From: Microbacterium foliorum
Lineage (GTDB): Bacteria; Actinomycetota; Actinomycetes; Actinomycetales; Microbacteriaceae
Direction: 5' to 3'
Assembly (NCBI RefSeq): GCF_006385575.1
Contig: NZ_CP041040.1
Coordinates: 682,001 to 746,000 of the forward strand
DNA: 64,000 nucleotides
The first letter of the stretch is position 1. Each line of letters starts with the position of its first letter. Both the position numbers and the translations under genes were made by a program. Shown here piece after piece: positions 8,567-17,352 of the stretch. The notes beneath the pieces were generated by a model that searched no databases, was not told the origin of the DNA, and saw only the letters and a list, made by a program, of their open reading frames with translations.

Positions 8567-8639
8567 GCGCCCGTAGCTCAATGGATAGAGCATCTGACTA
8601 CGGATCAGAAGGTTAGGGGTTCGAGTCCCTTCGGGCGCA
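8567..8639 (+). tRNA. tRNA-Arg (anticodon ACG)
   Basis: Full cloverleaf of 73 nt. The acceptor stem GCGCCCG / CGGGCGC (8567-8573 with 8632-8638) is perfect, the D stem is GCTC/GAGC, the anticodon stem TCTGA/TCAGA encloses CTACGGA with ACG at 8600-8602, and the T stem AGGGG/CCCTT encloses TTCGAGT. The 3' CCA is not encoded (the genome continues after A8639 with CATC). The ACG anticodon would be read as ICG after A34 deamination. Confidence 0.96.
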
Positions 8640-8651
8640 CATCAGCTGAAA

Positions 8652-8679
8652 CCCCCGTCGCGAAAGCGGCGGGGGTTTT
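8652..8679 (+). terminator. Intrinsic terminator of tRNA-Arg
   Basis: A 10-bp GC-rich stem (8652-8661 with 8666-8675; one G-T pair) closed by a GAAA tetraloop and followed by TTTT. It lies 12 nt after the tRNA. Confidence 0.85.
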
Positions 8680-8776
8680 GCGTTCTGGGGGGCGAGCGCG
8701 GGCAGGAGCGGGGCGTGACGCCGCGTCAGTCCCCGGGGTCAGTCCCAGGAGGATCCGGCTCGATAGGCTCATGGCC

Positions 8777-9061
8777 ATGACGCTTCCCGAGCAGGCCCAG
8801 AGTAATCGTGCGTGGCACGTGGTCGCCCTCGTGGCCGGAGTTCTGGCGATCGTGTCACTCTTCGTGGTACCCAGCGGGATCGTCGGGTACCTCGTCGCGA
8901 TCGCGATCGCCTCCGTGGCTGTGATGGTCGGTCACCTGGCCGTGCGGCGTCGCGGCGCGTTCCGTGCCGCGGCCATCGTCGGGCTCATCCTCGCCTATCT
9001 GGGGTTGATCGCGCCTGTCGGACTGCTCGTGGTCCGGCTCACCCGAATGTTCGCCGCCTGA
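8777..9061 (+). CDS. Small integral membrane protein (DUF4190-like)
   Basis: Protein of 94 aa with three hydrophobic segments: HVVALVAGVLAIVSLFVVP, GYLVAIAIASVAVMVGHLAV and AAAIVGLILAYLGLIAPVGL. This arrangement, with GLILAYLG at the end, resembles DUF4190 membrane proteins of actinobacteria. The ATG at 8777 is preferred to the one at 8771 because a TAGGCT -10 box (8764-8769) lies 7 nt before it, consistent with a leaderless start. No function is evident. Confidence 0.65.
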   Translation: MTLPEQAQSNRAWHVVALVAGVLAIVSLFVVPSGIVGYLVAIAIASVAVMVGHLAVRRRGAFRAAAIVGLILAYLGLIAPVGLLVVRLTRMFAA

Positions 9062-9067
9062 GCGGCC

Positions 9068-10000
9068 TCAGTCGAGCAGGCTCGTGATGGCCGGGTCGCG
9101 GCGGGCTACCTCTGCCGCCGTGCCGACGATCACGTGCCGCATCGCGGCGACCGCGACGGCGGGCGTGACGTCGGCGCGGTGCGCCAGGCTCACGGTGCGC
9201 CTCATCATCGGGTGCGAGATCCTGACCGATCGCAGCGCCGGCTGATCGAGCAGCACCATCGCCGGAACCACGGCCACGCCGACTCCGCGTTCGACGAAGC
9301 GGAGCAGCGCATCCATCTCTGCGCCCTCGAGGACGACGGTCGGGGTGAGTCCTGCCGAGCGGAACGCCGCATCGGTGGTCGCCCGCAGCTCGTAGGTCTC
9401 GTCGAGGGCGATCAACGGAAGAGTGGCGAGGTGATGGAGGGTCATCGACGACGAGCTCGACACCGGAGGCTCGGACGCCGCAGACACCACCACGAGTTCC
9501 TCGGTCAGCAACGGCATCCGAGTCAGACTGAAACCCGAAGGCGGGGGTCCCTCCGACTCGGTGATGAGCGCGATGTCGACGGCCCCGACGGCCAGCTGGT
9601 CGACGAGCAGCCTCGACCCGCTCTCGGTCAGATGCAGGTCGACGCCGGGATGTGCCGCATGGAAGGTGCTGATGGCTTCGGCGACGAGGCTGATGCAGAG
9701 GGTGGGCGGCGCTCCGAGACGCACGCGTCCGCGGCGGAGCCCTGCGAGCTCGGCCATCTCCTCACGGATCGCGTCGGACTCTGCGAGCATCCGCTGCGCG
9801 CGGGGGAGCAGCGCCTCTCCGGCCGCGGTGAGGCCGATGTGCCCGCGAGCCCGGTGGAAGAGCTCGGCGCCGAGTTCGCGTTCGAGGGTCGAGATCTGTC
9901 GACTCAGTGACGGCTGGGCGAGGTGCAGGTGCTCGGAGGCGCGGGTGAAATGACCGAGGCGGGCGACCTCGACGAACCCGCGGAGCTGCTCGAGGTTCAT
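9068..10000 (-). CDS. LysR-family transcriptional regulator
   Basis: Protein of 310 aa with an N-terminal LysR helix-turn-helix (LEQLRGFVEVARLGHFTRAS, then AQPSLSRQISTLERELG) and a periplasmic-binding-like effector domain (about 90-295). The ATG at 10000 starts six bases after a TACACT -10 box, so it is probably leaderless. It is transcribed divergently from the flavoprotein gene at 10072, the classic LysR arrangement, so that gene is its most likely target and a dicarboxylate-type metabolite its likely effector (inference). Confidence 0.92.
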   Translation of the reverse strand: MNLEQLRGFVEVARLGHFTRASEHLHLAQPSLSRQISTLERELGAELFHRARGHIGLTAAGEALLPRAQRMLAESDAIREEMAELAGLRRGRVRLGAPPTLCISLVAEAISTFHAAHPGVDLHLTESGSRLLVDQLAVGAVDIALITESEGPPPSGFSLTRMPLLTEELVVVSAASEPPVSSSSSMTLHHLATLPLIALDETYELRATTDAAFRSAGLTPTVVLEGAEMDALLRFVERGVGVAVVPAMVLLDQPALRSVRISHPMMRRTVSLAHRADVTPAVAVAAMRHVIVGTAAEVARRDPAITSLLD

Positions 10001-10006
10001 GTTTTC

Positions 10007-10064
10007 AGTGTATCGATACCAGTAGAACAATGCATTGGAGTTATTAGTGCACCCTACCTAGCGT
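10007..10064. promoter_or_regulatory. lysR / flavoprotein divergent promoter region with palindrome
   Basis: The 71-bp gap has a perfect palindrome GTATCGATAC (10010-10019) overlapping the -10 of lysR (10007-10012, minus strand). On the plus strand, TTGGAG (10035-10040) and TAGCGT (10059-10064), 18 bp apart, place a start of transcription at or near the ATG at 10072. The palindrome is a candidate LysR site serving both promoters. Confidence 0.5.
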
Positions 10065-10071
10065 GGAGGGC

Positions 10072-11802
10072 ATGAGTACTCGCGAACGTCAGATCTCCAC
10101 CACGGTCCTCGTCATCGGCACCGGCGGCTCCGGGCTGCGGGCGGCGATCGAGGTCGCCGAACACGGCATCGACGTCCTCGCCGTCGGCAAGCGCCCCCGA
10201 CAGGATGCCCACACCTCCCTCGCCGCCGGCGGCATCAACGCCGCGCTCGGCACCATGGACGAGGGCGACAGCTGGCAGCAGCACGCGGCCGACACCATCA
10301 AAGAGAGCTACCTGCTCGCGAACCCCCACACGGTCGAGATCGTGACGCAGGGTGCTGAGCGCGGCATCCGCGACCTCGAGCGCTGGGGCATGGACTTCGC
10401 CCGCGAACACGACGGGCGCATCTCGCAGCGGTTCTTCGGAGCCCACACCTTCCGTCGCACCGCGTTCGCCGGCGACTACACCGGGCTCGAGATACAGCGC
10501 ACGCTCGTCGCCAAGGCCGAGCAGCTCGAGGTGCCGATCCTCGACCACGTCTACATCACGCGTCTGCTCGTGCGCGACAACGTCGTGTTCGGCGCCTACG
10601 GCTTCGACCAGTCCGACGGCACGCGCTACCTGATCCACGCGGATGCCGTGATCCTCGCCGCCGGCGGCCACAACCGCATCTGGCGCCGCACCTCGTCGCG
10701 CCGCGATGAGAACACGGGTGACTCGTTCCGGCTCGCGGTCGACGCCGGCGCCCGGCTGCGCGACCCGGAGCTCGTGCAGTTCCACCCCTCCGGAATCATC
10801 GAACCCGAGAACGCGGCCGGAACCCTGATCTCCGAGGCCGCCCGCGGCGAGGGCGGCATCCTGCGCAACGCGCTCGGCGAGCGGTTCATGTCGAAGTACG
10901 ACCCCGAGCGCATGGAGCTCTCGACCCGCGACCGCGTCGCGCTCGCCGCGTACACCGAGATCGCCGAGGGGCGTGGAACCGAGAACGGCGGCGTCTGGCT
11001 CGATGTGTCGCACCTGCCGCGCGAGACGATCATGACCCGTCTGCCGCGGGTGTACCAGACGATGATGGAGCTGCAGATGCTCGACATCACCACCGAGCCG
11101 ATCGAGATCGCGCCCACCGCGCACTACTCGATGGGTGGCGTGTGGGTGCGTCCTGACGACCACCAGACCGACGTCGACGGACTCTATGCGATCGGCGAGG
11201 CGTCGAGCGGGCTGCACGGAGCGAACCGCCTCGGCGGCAACTCCCTCATCGAGTTGCTCGTCTACGGCCGCATCGTCGGTCAGGCGGCCATGGCGCACGC
11301 GGCAGGGCTCGACGCCCAGCGTCGGTCAGCGGATGCGGTGGCGCAGGCCCGTGCCGAGATCGACGACCTCCTCGTCGCCGACGGCCGCGAGAACGTGCGG
11401 GCGCTGCAGCGCGCGATCCGCAACACCATGACGCAGCACGCGGGTGTCGTGCGCTCGGAGGAGGGGCTGCGGGCCGGCCTCGCCGAACTCGACATGATCG
11501 AGGGGCGCATGGAGGACATCGGCATCCACCCCGACATCGCCGGGTTCCAGGACCTCGCGCACGCGTTCGACCTGAAGGCGTCGGCACTCGCCGCACGAGC
11601 CACGCTCGAGGCGGCGCTGGAGCGCCGGGAGACCCGCGGATGCCACAACCGCAGCGACTACCCCGACACCGACCCGACGCTGCAGGTCAACCTCGTCTGG
11701 TCGCCCACGGGCGGTGTGACGCACGAGTCGATCCCTGAGATCCCCGCCGAGATCGCCGAGCTCATGCGCGAGGTCGACACCGAGGGCAAGCTCGTCGAGT
11801 AG
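10072..11802 (+). CDS. SdhA/FrdA-like FAD-dependent oxidoreductase (orphan flavoprotein)
   Basis: Protein of 576 aa of the succinate dehydrogenase / fumarate reductase / L-aspartate oxidase flavoprotein family. It shows the FAD-binding start VLVIGTGGSGLRAAIEVA, the RGEGGILRNALGERFM active-site segment, HYSMGGVWV, GLYAIGEASSGLHGANRLGG and the C-terminal NRSDYPDTD. H47 in DAHTSLAAGG sits where SdhA/FrdA attach FAD covalently, which favours an SdhA-like enzyme over NadB. No iron-sulfur or membrane subunit, and no nadA/nadC, is nearby, so it may act as a soluble fumarate reductase-type enzyme. The SD-like GGAGG is too close to the ATG to work, so the start is probably leaderless. Confidence 0.8.
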   Translation: MSTRERQISTTVLVIGTGGSGLRAAIEVAEHGIDVLAVGKRPRQDAHTSLAAGGINAALGTMDEGDSWQQHAADTIKESYLLANPHTVEIVTQGAERGIRDLERWGMDFAREHDGRISQRFFGAHTFRRTAFAGDYTGLEIQRTLVAKAEQLEVPILDHVYITRLLVRDNVVFGAYGFDQSDGTRYLIHADAVILAAGGHNRIWRRTSSRRDENTGDSFRLAVDAGARLRDPELVQFHPSGIIEPENAAGTLISEAARGEGGILRNALGERFMSKYDPERMELSTRDRVALAAYTEIAEGRGTENGGVWLDVSHLPRETIMTRLPRVYQTMMELQMLDITTEPIEIAPTAHYSMGGVWVRPDDHQTDVDGLYAIGEASSGLHGANRLGGNSLIELLVYGRIVGQAAMAHAAGLDAQRRSADAVAQARAEIDDLLVADGRENVRALQRAIRNTMTQHAGVVRSEEGLRAGLAELDMIEGRMEDIGIHPDIAGFQDLAHAFDLKASALAARATLEAALERRETRGCHNRSDYPDTDPTLQVNLVWSPTGGVTHESIPEIPAEIAELMREVDTEGKLVE

Positions 11803-11816
11803 CCCCTCCCGAACTC

Positions 11817-11848
11817 GCTCCCGTCGCCGGGTGCATCGCGACGGGAGC
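11817..11848. terminator. Hairpin between convergent genes
   Basis: An 11-bp perfect stem (11817-11827 with 11838-11848) with a 10-nt loop lies between the flavoprotein stop and the stop of the minus-strand gene at 11879. There is no U-tract on either strand, so it could be a weak two-way terminator. Confidence 0.45.
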
Positions 11849-11878
11849 GGCCGGGTGGCCGAGCGAGGTAGGAGTCGC

Positions 11879-12196
11879 TCAGTCGCCCTCGTCGGTCTCC
11901 GGACCGTCGATGACCCCGATCCCGACCGCTTCATGGTCGGGCTCGGGGTCGTTTCGCGTCGGGGCCTTGGGCTCTTCGGAGGGTTCCTTCTCGGTGCTCG
12001 GCTCTTCGAGCTCGTCGTTGCTCGGAACTTCGGAGGGGCCCGCGTCTTCGGGGGAGTCGGCCTCCGCCGGCTTCTCGGCGGTGCTCCCCGTGTCCTTGAA
12101 CTCGCCGACGTCGCCGGAGGACGGCGTCGGGGTCGGCGTCTGCGCCTCGGGGGTGAGGTCGGAGGTCGCGTCCTGCTCAGGCGTGCTGTTCGTCAT
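11879..12196 (-). CDS. Hypothetical acidic, proline-rich small protein
   Basis: Protein of 105 aa starting MTNSTPEQD, rich in Glu, Asp, Pro, Ser and Thr, with repeated short TPTP and EEP runs and no hydrophobic segment. It looks intrinsically disordered. AGGGA lies upstream of the ATG. I do not recognise a family. It is divergent from sdaA; coding status rests on codon pattern and a plausible start, so it is less certain than its neighbours. Confidence 0.5.
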   Translation of the reverse strand: MTNSTPEQDATSDLTPEAQTPTPTPSSGDVGEFKDTGSTAEKPAEADSPEDAGPSEVPSNDELEEPSTEKEPSEEPKAPTRNDPEPDHEAVGIGVIDGPETDEGD

Positions 12197-12311
12197 GGTC
12201 GTCCCTTTCGCATCGAATGCACCACCAGGATCCGGCTCCGATTCCGCGGCGAGAAGGGCCTTGACGGCAGTGCCCCCATCCGTCTTCCCGCGCACGACGT
12301 AGGCTGAGGAG

Positions 12312-13808
12312 GTGACAGCGTACGTCTCGGCCTTCGACCTCTTCTCCATCGGAGTGGGGCCTTCGAGCTCCCATACCGTCGGGCCGATGCGGGCGGCGCT
12401 CGAATTCGCCCATCGCCTGCGCTCGACAGGAGCGATCGATCGCGTCGCGCGCATCGGGTGCACGCTGTACGGCTCTCTCGGCGCCACCGGAATCGGACAC
12501 GGAACACCGGATGCCGTGGTCGCGGGCCTCCGCGGACTCGCCCCGGAGACCTGTGATCCGGCCGATGTGCGGGCGGCGTGGACAGATCTCCGCGACGGTG
12601 CGACGGTGCGAATCGACGGGTCTCACGAGATCCCGTTCTCGAAGACCGACATCGTGTTCGAGCCTCGCACCCGACTGCCCGGTCACCCGAACGCCATGAC
12701 GATCACCGCGTGGGATGCCGCGGGGGGCGTCGTCGCCGAGGAGACCTACTACTCCGTCGGCGGCGGGTTCATCCGTCGGGATGGACAAGACGCGAAGCTC
12801 GCCTCGGCCCCGCTGCCGTACTCGTATGCCGATGCCGCGTCCCTGCTCGCGCTGTGCGACGAGCACGGACTGTCCATCGCCGAGGTCGCGCGTCTGAACG
12901 AGACCGCCGAGCGCCCCGAAGAGGAGGTCGCCGCCGGACTCGACGCGATCTGGGATGCCATGGCGGCGTGCGTCGACAACGGACTGCACTCTGACGGTGT
13001 GCTGCCCGGCATGCTCAAGGTCAAGCGTCGCGCGAGTGCGATCCGTGGGCAGCTCGAAGAGGCCGAGGCCGACGGGCATCGGGAGCTGCCGGGGGAGTGG
13101 TTGGGTGCTTTCGCGCTCGCCGTCAACGAGGAGAACGCGGCGGGCGGTCGGGTCGTCACCGCTCCGACGAACGGTGCCGCCGGCATCCTCCCCGCCGTCG
13201 CCATGTACTGGTGGCGGTTCCTCGCCGACTCGGGCCTCGGCGTCGGCAACGCGGTGACGCCCTATGGCGAGCTCGTCGGCAGTGCATTGCTCGGCTTCGG
13301 CGCGGAGGCGTCGCTCGTCGCGGTCGGAGCGATCGACGACCCCGACGCGGTCGCCGAGGCGAACCGCCGCCGCGGCATCCGACGCTTCCTGCTCACTGCT
13401 ACTGCTCTCGGATCGTTGTTCAAGGCGAACGCGTCGATCTCGGGGGCCGAGGGCGGATGCCAGGCCGAGGTCGGCTCCGCGTGCGCGATGGCCGCAGGCG
13501 GCCTCACTGCCGTGATGGGTGGCACGAACCGACAGATCGAGAACGCCGCCGAGATCGCCATGGAGCATCACCTCGGGCTCACCTGCGATCCGATCGGCGG
13601 CCTCGTGCAGATCCCGTGCATCGAGCGCAACGCGATCGCCGCCTCGACCGCGGTCACGGCTGCGCGCCTCGCGCTGCGCGGTGACGGCAGCCACTACGTG
13701 TCGCTGGACGCCGTCGTGGAGACCATGCGCCAGACCGGCATCGACATGTCGACCAAGTACAAGGAGACCAGCGAGGGCGGCCTCGCGGTCAACGTGATCG
13801 AGTGCTGA
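12312..13808 (+). CDS. sdaA: L-serine ammonia-lyase (single-chain L-serine dehydratase)
   Basis: Iron-sulfur L-serine dehydratase of 498 aa that converts L-serine to pyruvate and ammonia in the cytoplasm. The N-terminal beta domain has the hallmark [19 protein letters not shown] and the alpha domain follows from about residue 200. [4Fe-4S] ligand cysteines are in [16 protein letters not shown] and [18 protein letters not shown]. It is the single-chain form found in actinobacteria and Gram-negatives, not the split alpha/beta form of Bacillus. TAGGCT (12300-12305) lies 6 nt before the GTG, suggesting a leaderless start. Confidence 0.93.
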   Translation: MTAYVSAFDLFSIGVGPSSSHTVGPMRAALEFAHRLRSTGAIDRVARIGCTLYGSLGATGIGHGTPDAVVAGLRGLAPETCDPADVRAAWTDLRDGATVRIDGSHEIPFSKTDIVFEPRTRLPGHPNAMTITAWDAAGGVVAEETYYSVGGGFIRRDGQDAKLASAPLPYSYADAASLLALCDEHGLSIAEVARLNETAERPEEEVAAGLDAIWDAMAACVDNGLHSDGVLPGMLKVKRRASAIRGQLEEAEADGHRELPGEWLGAFALAVNEENAAGGRVVTAPTNGAAGILPAVAMYWWRFLADSGLGVGNAVTPYGELVGSALLGFGAEASLVAVGAIDDPDAVAEANRRRGIRRFLLTATALGSLFKANASISGAEGGCQAEVGSACAMAAGGLTAVMGGTNRQIENAAEIAMEHHLGLTCDPIGGLVQIPCIERNAIAASTAVTAARLALRGDGSHYVSLDAVVETMRQTGIDMSTKYKETSEGGLAVNVIEC

Positions 13809-13860
13809 ACTGAATCGTCGTGTCGGCGGTGGCGGTTAGCCTCCTTCCAGGGAGGTGCTG

Positions 13861-14613
13861 ATGGATTCGATCTGGAGACCGGGCAGCCGACGACGACGTG
13901 AGCAGCCGATCGTGGCCGTGCGGGCGAACAGCGATGCGCCCGCGCCGGGGCGGCTCTGGCCGACGACGATCCCCGCGGTGGCGCAGGTGCTGCGCGAGGG
14001 GATCGACCTCGCACCCGGCGTCACCTTTCTCGTCGGTGAGAACGGCAGCGGCAAGTCGACCATCGTCGAAGGGATCGCCGTCGCCTACGGGCTCTCGCCC
14101 GAAGGTGGGTCGAGGCAGGCGAAGCACAGCACGCGACCGACAGAATCGCCGCTGTCGGAATGGCTGCAGCTGCAACGAGGTGTCGGTGCCGACCGGTGGG
14201 GCTTCTTCCTTCGGGCCGAGACGATGCACTCGTTCTACACATACCTTGAAGAGAATCCCTCGTCGAGCGGCGACGTCCCCTTCCACGAGATGAGTCACGG
14301 CGAGTCGTTCCTCGCGCTGCTCGACAGCCGTTTCGATTCGCCCGGCTTCTACTGTCTCGACGAACCGGAGGCCGCGCTGTCGTTCCAATCGACGCTCGCG
14401 CTGATCGCCGTGCTGCAGCGCATCGTCGACGGCGGCGGCCAGGTGCTGTGCGCCACGCACTCGCCGGTGCTCGCGGCTTTCCCGGGAGCGCAGATCCTCG
14501 AAGTGGGGGAGTGGGGCATCCGGCCCGCCGAGTGGAACGAGCTCGAACTCGTCAACCACTGGCGGTCGTTCCTGCAGGACCCGCCCCGGTATCTGCGGCA
14601 TCTGCTCGACTAG
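13861..14613 (+). CDS. AAA-family / SMC-like ATPase
   Basis: Protein of 250 aa from an ATG placed 6 nt after GGGAGG. It carries Walker A GENGSGKS (59-66), an ABC-like signature MSHGESFLALL, Walker B FYCLDEPEAALS and the switch histidine in CATHSPVLAAFPGAQI. This matches the stand-alone predicted ATPase family (COG3910/AAA_21-like) that looks like the ATPase head of ABC/SMC proteins. Partner and role are unknown. It ends 4 bp inside the convergent hrpB gene. Confidence 0.82.
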   Translation: MDSIWRPGSRRRREQPIVAVRANSDAPAPGRLWPTTIPAVAQVLREGIDLAPGVTFLVGENGSGKSTIVEGIAVAYGLSPEGGSRQAKHSTRPTESPLSEWLQLQRGVGADRWGFFLRAETMHSFYTYLEENPSSSGDVPFHEMSHGESFLALLDSRFDSPGFYCLDEPEAALSFQSTLALIAVLQRIVDGGGQVLCATHSPVLAAFPGAQILEVGEWGIRPAEWNELELVNHWRSFLQDPPRYLRHLLD

Positions 14614-17162
14614 CGAGCCGAGCGGTTCTTGGTGTGCTTCGTGGGCACGGCGGCCCAGGGATCCTCCGGCCAGGGATGCCGGGGGTATCGTCCCCGCATC
14701 TCGGCGCGCACCTGGCCGTACGGACCTGACCAGAACGAGGCGAGGTCATCGGTGACCGCGAGCGGACGCCCCGCGGGCGACAGGAGATGGAACAGAACCG
14801 GCACCCGCCCGTCGACCAGCCGAGGGGTCTCCGCCCAGCCGAAGCACTCCTGCAGCTTCACGGCGACGACCGGGCGAGCGGTGGCGTCGTCGGGGTCGGG
14901 ATAGTCGATGCGGATGCGGGATCCGCTCGGCACCTCAAGACGCTCCGGGGTCAGCTCGTCGAGGCGCGCCGCCTCGGGCCACGGCAGCAGTCGGCGAAGT
15001 GCCGACGACAGAGAGATCCGCCCCGCCGGCGTGCCACCGGCCAGAGCGTCGAGTTCGGGCGCCAGCCACTCATCGAGAGCCTCAAGCAGCCCGGCATCCG
15101 ACACATCGGGCCAGGGTGCGCCCAGCTCGCGTCGTAGCAGGCCCAACCGACGGCGCAGCGCGGCGGCCGTGTCAGACCAGGTGAACATGCCGAGTCCCTC
15201 ACGCCGGATCGCGCGGCGCACGGCATCGCGCCCCTCCTGCGCCGACGCCCGCACGGGCGAGGACGAACGCAGGATCGCGCCGACGCGGCGTTCGCGGCGC
15301 GCCTGGACGCGGCCCGCCGTGAACTCCGCCTCGACACGGTCGGTCATCAGGTGATTCGCCGCGCGCTCCATCTGCGCCTCGGTGAGCACGGCCGCCGATC
15401 GGATGATCGCGCCGGAGCCGGCAGCCGCCCGTGCCGAGGCGCGGGCGACGTCGGCGACGGCGAGCCATTCGACGGCCGAGAGCGGACCACGCACCCCCGC
15501 CCGGGTGCCGGACGCCAGCAGGAACGTCGCTCCCTCGGCGGTGCGCTCGACACGATGGGCGATCCGCTCGGGAAACGCCAGCGCGATCACGAGGCCGACG
15601 CCGTCGAGTCCTGATCGCGCGTCCGGTGCCTGTCGGACCATGCGCTCGAGGCGATTCGCGTCGTCGCGCCATCGACGCGCATCCGGTGCGCGTCCGCCCC
15701 GCAGGGCGATGAGGGCCTGGGCGACGTCGGCCTCGGCGATACGCAGGTCGCCGCCGAGCACCGCGACGACCTCGGCCGCAAGACGGCTGCCGACGACCGG
15801 GCTGCCGTCGCGGAGAGCGCGGGCGAGCCGAGGATCCGCAGGAACCCGAGCGAGTGCGCGGCCCTCGGCGGTGGCGCGACCCTCGTCGTCGATCGCGCCG
15901 AGACCGCGAAGCACCGAGACGGCATCGGCCAGGTTGTCTGCGGGCAGCGGATCGATCATGCGCAGACCCGCGCCGCCCGGAGCGCCCCAGCAGGCGAGCA
16001 GCAGAGCGGCATCCGCGAGGTCGGTCACCGCGATCTCGGGGGCCGGGCGTGCGGGAGCCGCCGCATAGGAGCGCTCGTCGACACAGCGGATGACGGTGCC
16101 GGGGCCCTGTCGTGTCGCTCGACCAGCGCGCTGCACGCACGACGAACGCGACGCGGCGGTCGTGACCAGGCCCGTCATGCCGCGGGTGGCATCGCGCTGC
16201 GGATGCCGCGACAGACAGCTGTCGACCACCAGACGCACACCCGGCACCGTGAGAGAGGACTCTGCGAGCGACGTCGTGACGATGATGCGCGGGCGGTCGT
16301 CCGGGGAGCGGCCGCGGATCACGGCATCCTGTTCCGCCGCGGGGATCTGGCCGTGCAGCTCCCGCACGTCGAACGCGTCGCTCGCGTCGCGGATGCGGCG
16401 GGCGATCTCCGACACCTCGCGCGCGCCCGGTGCGAAGACCAGCACGTCGGCGTCGCGGTTCTCACGGACCATGTCCAGAGCCGCTGCGGAGGTTGTGCGG
16501 GCTACGTGGTGGAGGAAACCCCAGGTGACCCCGCGCTCATCGAGGCGCGGCGTCGGGCTCGGAGCCCAGCGCTCGACGAGCGGGAAAGCCGGGACGTCGT
16601 GGTCGACGACCGGAGCCGGAAGGTCATCCGTGCCGAGCACTGCGGAGATACGCGCGGCGTCGAGCGTCGCCGACATGGCGACGACCACGAGGTCGTCCCG
16701 CAGCTCGCGCACCTCCGAGAGCAGACCGATCAGCAGATCGTTCTCGAGTGCGCGTTCATGCACCTCGTCGATGATCACGGCATCGACGCCGTCGAGTCCT
16801 GGATCGTCGATCATGCGTCGCAGCAGCACCCCGGCGGTGACGAACTCGACCTGGGTCTGCGGTCCCGTTGAGCGCTCGCCGCGCACGGTGAAGCCCACGC
16901 GGGTGCCCAACGGCGAGCCGTCGAGCTGTGCGAGGCGCCGTGCGGCTGCGCGAGCGGCGACACGACGGGGCTGGGTGACGATCACTCGTCCGGTCGACCG
17001 CGATGCGAGGAGCGGCGGCACGAGGGTGGTCTTTCCCGTGCCGGGCGGCGCGCTCACGACCACCGACGAGCTCGCGTCGAGAGCCGCGGAGAGCTCGTCG
17101 AGAGCAGCCGCGAACGACAGGCCTGCGCCGATGGCGGCGAGGTCGAAGGCGGCGGGTGGCAT
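14610..17162 (-). CDS. hrpB: ATP-dependent helicase HrpB
   Basis: DEAH/DEXH-type RNA helicase of 850 aa. Motif I is APPGTGKTT (about 38-46), motif II DEVH (about 132-135) and motif III SAT (about 161). The HA2/OB-like middle region and a C-terminal HrpB-specific domain (ending in WPEDPWAAVP) follow. Length fits the family (about 800-850). The ATG at 17162 is preferred because CAGACT lies 6 nt upstream in a -10 position; a GTG at 17198 would add 12 residues. The cellular role of HrpB in actinobacteria is not settled. Confidence 0.9.
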   Translation of the reverse strand: MPPAAFDLAAIGAGLSFAAALDELSAALDASSSVVVSAPPGTGKTTLVPPLLASRSTGRVIVTQPRRVAARAAARRLAQLDGSPLGTRVGFTVRGERSTGPQTQVEFVTAGVLLRRMIDDPGLDGVDAVIIDEVHERALENDLLIGLLSEVRELRDDLVVVAMSATLDAARISAVLGTDDLPAPVVDHDVPAFPLVERWAPSPTPRLDERGVTWGFLHHVARTTSAAALDMVRENRDADVLVFAPGAREVSEIARRIRDASDAFDVRELHGQIPAAEQDAVIRGRSPDDRPRIIVTTSLAESSLTVPGVRLVVDSCLSRHPQRDATRGMTGLVTTAASRSSCVQRAGRATRQGPGTVIRCVDERSYAAAPARPAPEIAVTDLADAALLLACWGAPGGAGLRMIDPLPADNLADAVSVLRGLGAIDDEGRATAEGRALARVPADPRLARALRDGSPVVGSRLAAEVVAVLGGDLRIAEADVAQALIALRGGRAPDARRWRDDANRLERMVRQAPDARSGLDGVGLVIALAFPERIAHRVERTAEGATFLLASGTRAGVRGPLSAVEWLAVADVARASARAAAGSGAIIRSAAVLTEAQMERAANHLMTDRVEAEFTAGRVQARRERRVGAILRSSSPVRASAQEGRDAVRRAIRREGLGMFTWSDTAAALRRRLGLLRRELGAPWPDVSDAGLLEALDEWLAPELDALAGGTPAGRISLSSALRRLLPWPEAARLDELTPERLEVPSGSRIRIDYPDPDDATARPVVAVKLQECFGWAETPRLVDGRVPVLFHLLSPAGRPLAVTDDLASFWSGPYGQVRAEMRGRYPRHPWPEDPWAAVPTKHTKNRSAR

Positions 17163-17302
17163 GCCTCCAGTCTGCCGGGTCCGACGTGCGGCGTTCACAA
17201 TTCAGCAGGACTCCGGTCGATGTGCCCTGGAAGACGATCCCGCGCCACCGACGCAGCGATTCATGCTGAGTTTTGAACGGAGGTTCCCCGAGATAGAACG
17301 AC

Positions 17303-17343
17303 GGATGCCGCGACCGATCCGGCCGCGGCATCCGCTGTGTTCT
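17303..17343 (-). terminator. Hairpin downstream of flotillin gene
   Basis: A 10-bp stem (17303-17312 with 17334-17343) with a structured 21-nt loop lies 10 bp after the flotillin stop on its transcript, followed by a T-rich stretch in that direction. The rest of the 190-bp gap to hrpB shows no gene. Confidence 0.45.
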
Positions 17344-17352
17344 GTGTGCTGA

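Noticed and set aside
8567..9067. Integration site at tRNA-Arg
   Set aside because: No integrase, no duplicated tRNA 3' end and ordinary backbone genes on both sides.
10072..11802. Annotation as L-aspartate oxidase NadB
   Set aside because: The FAD-linking His segment of SdhA/FrdA is present and no nadA or nadC is next to it. NadB remains possible but less likely.
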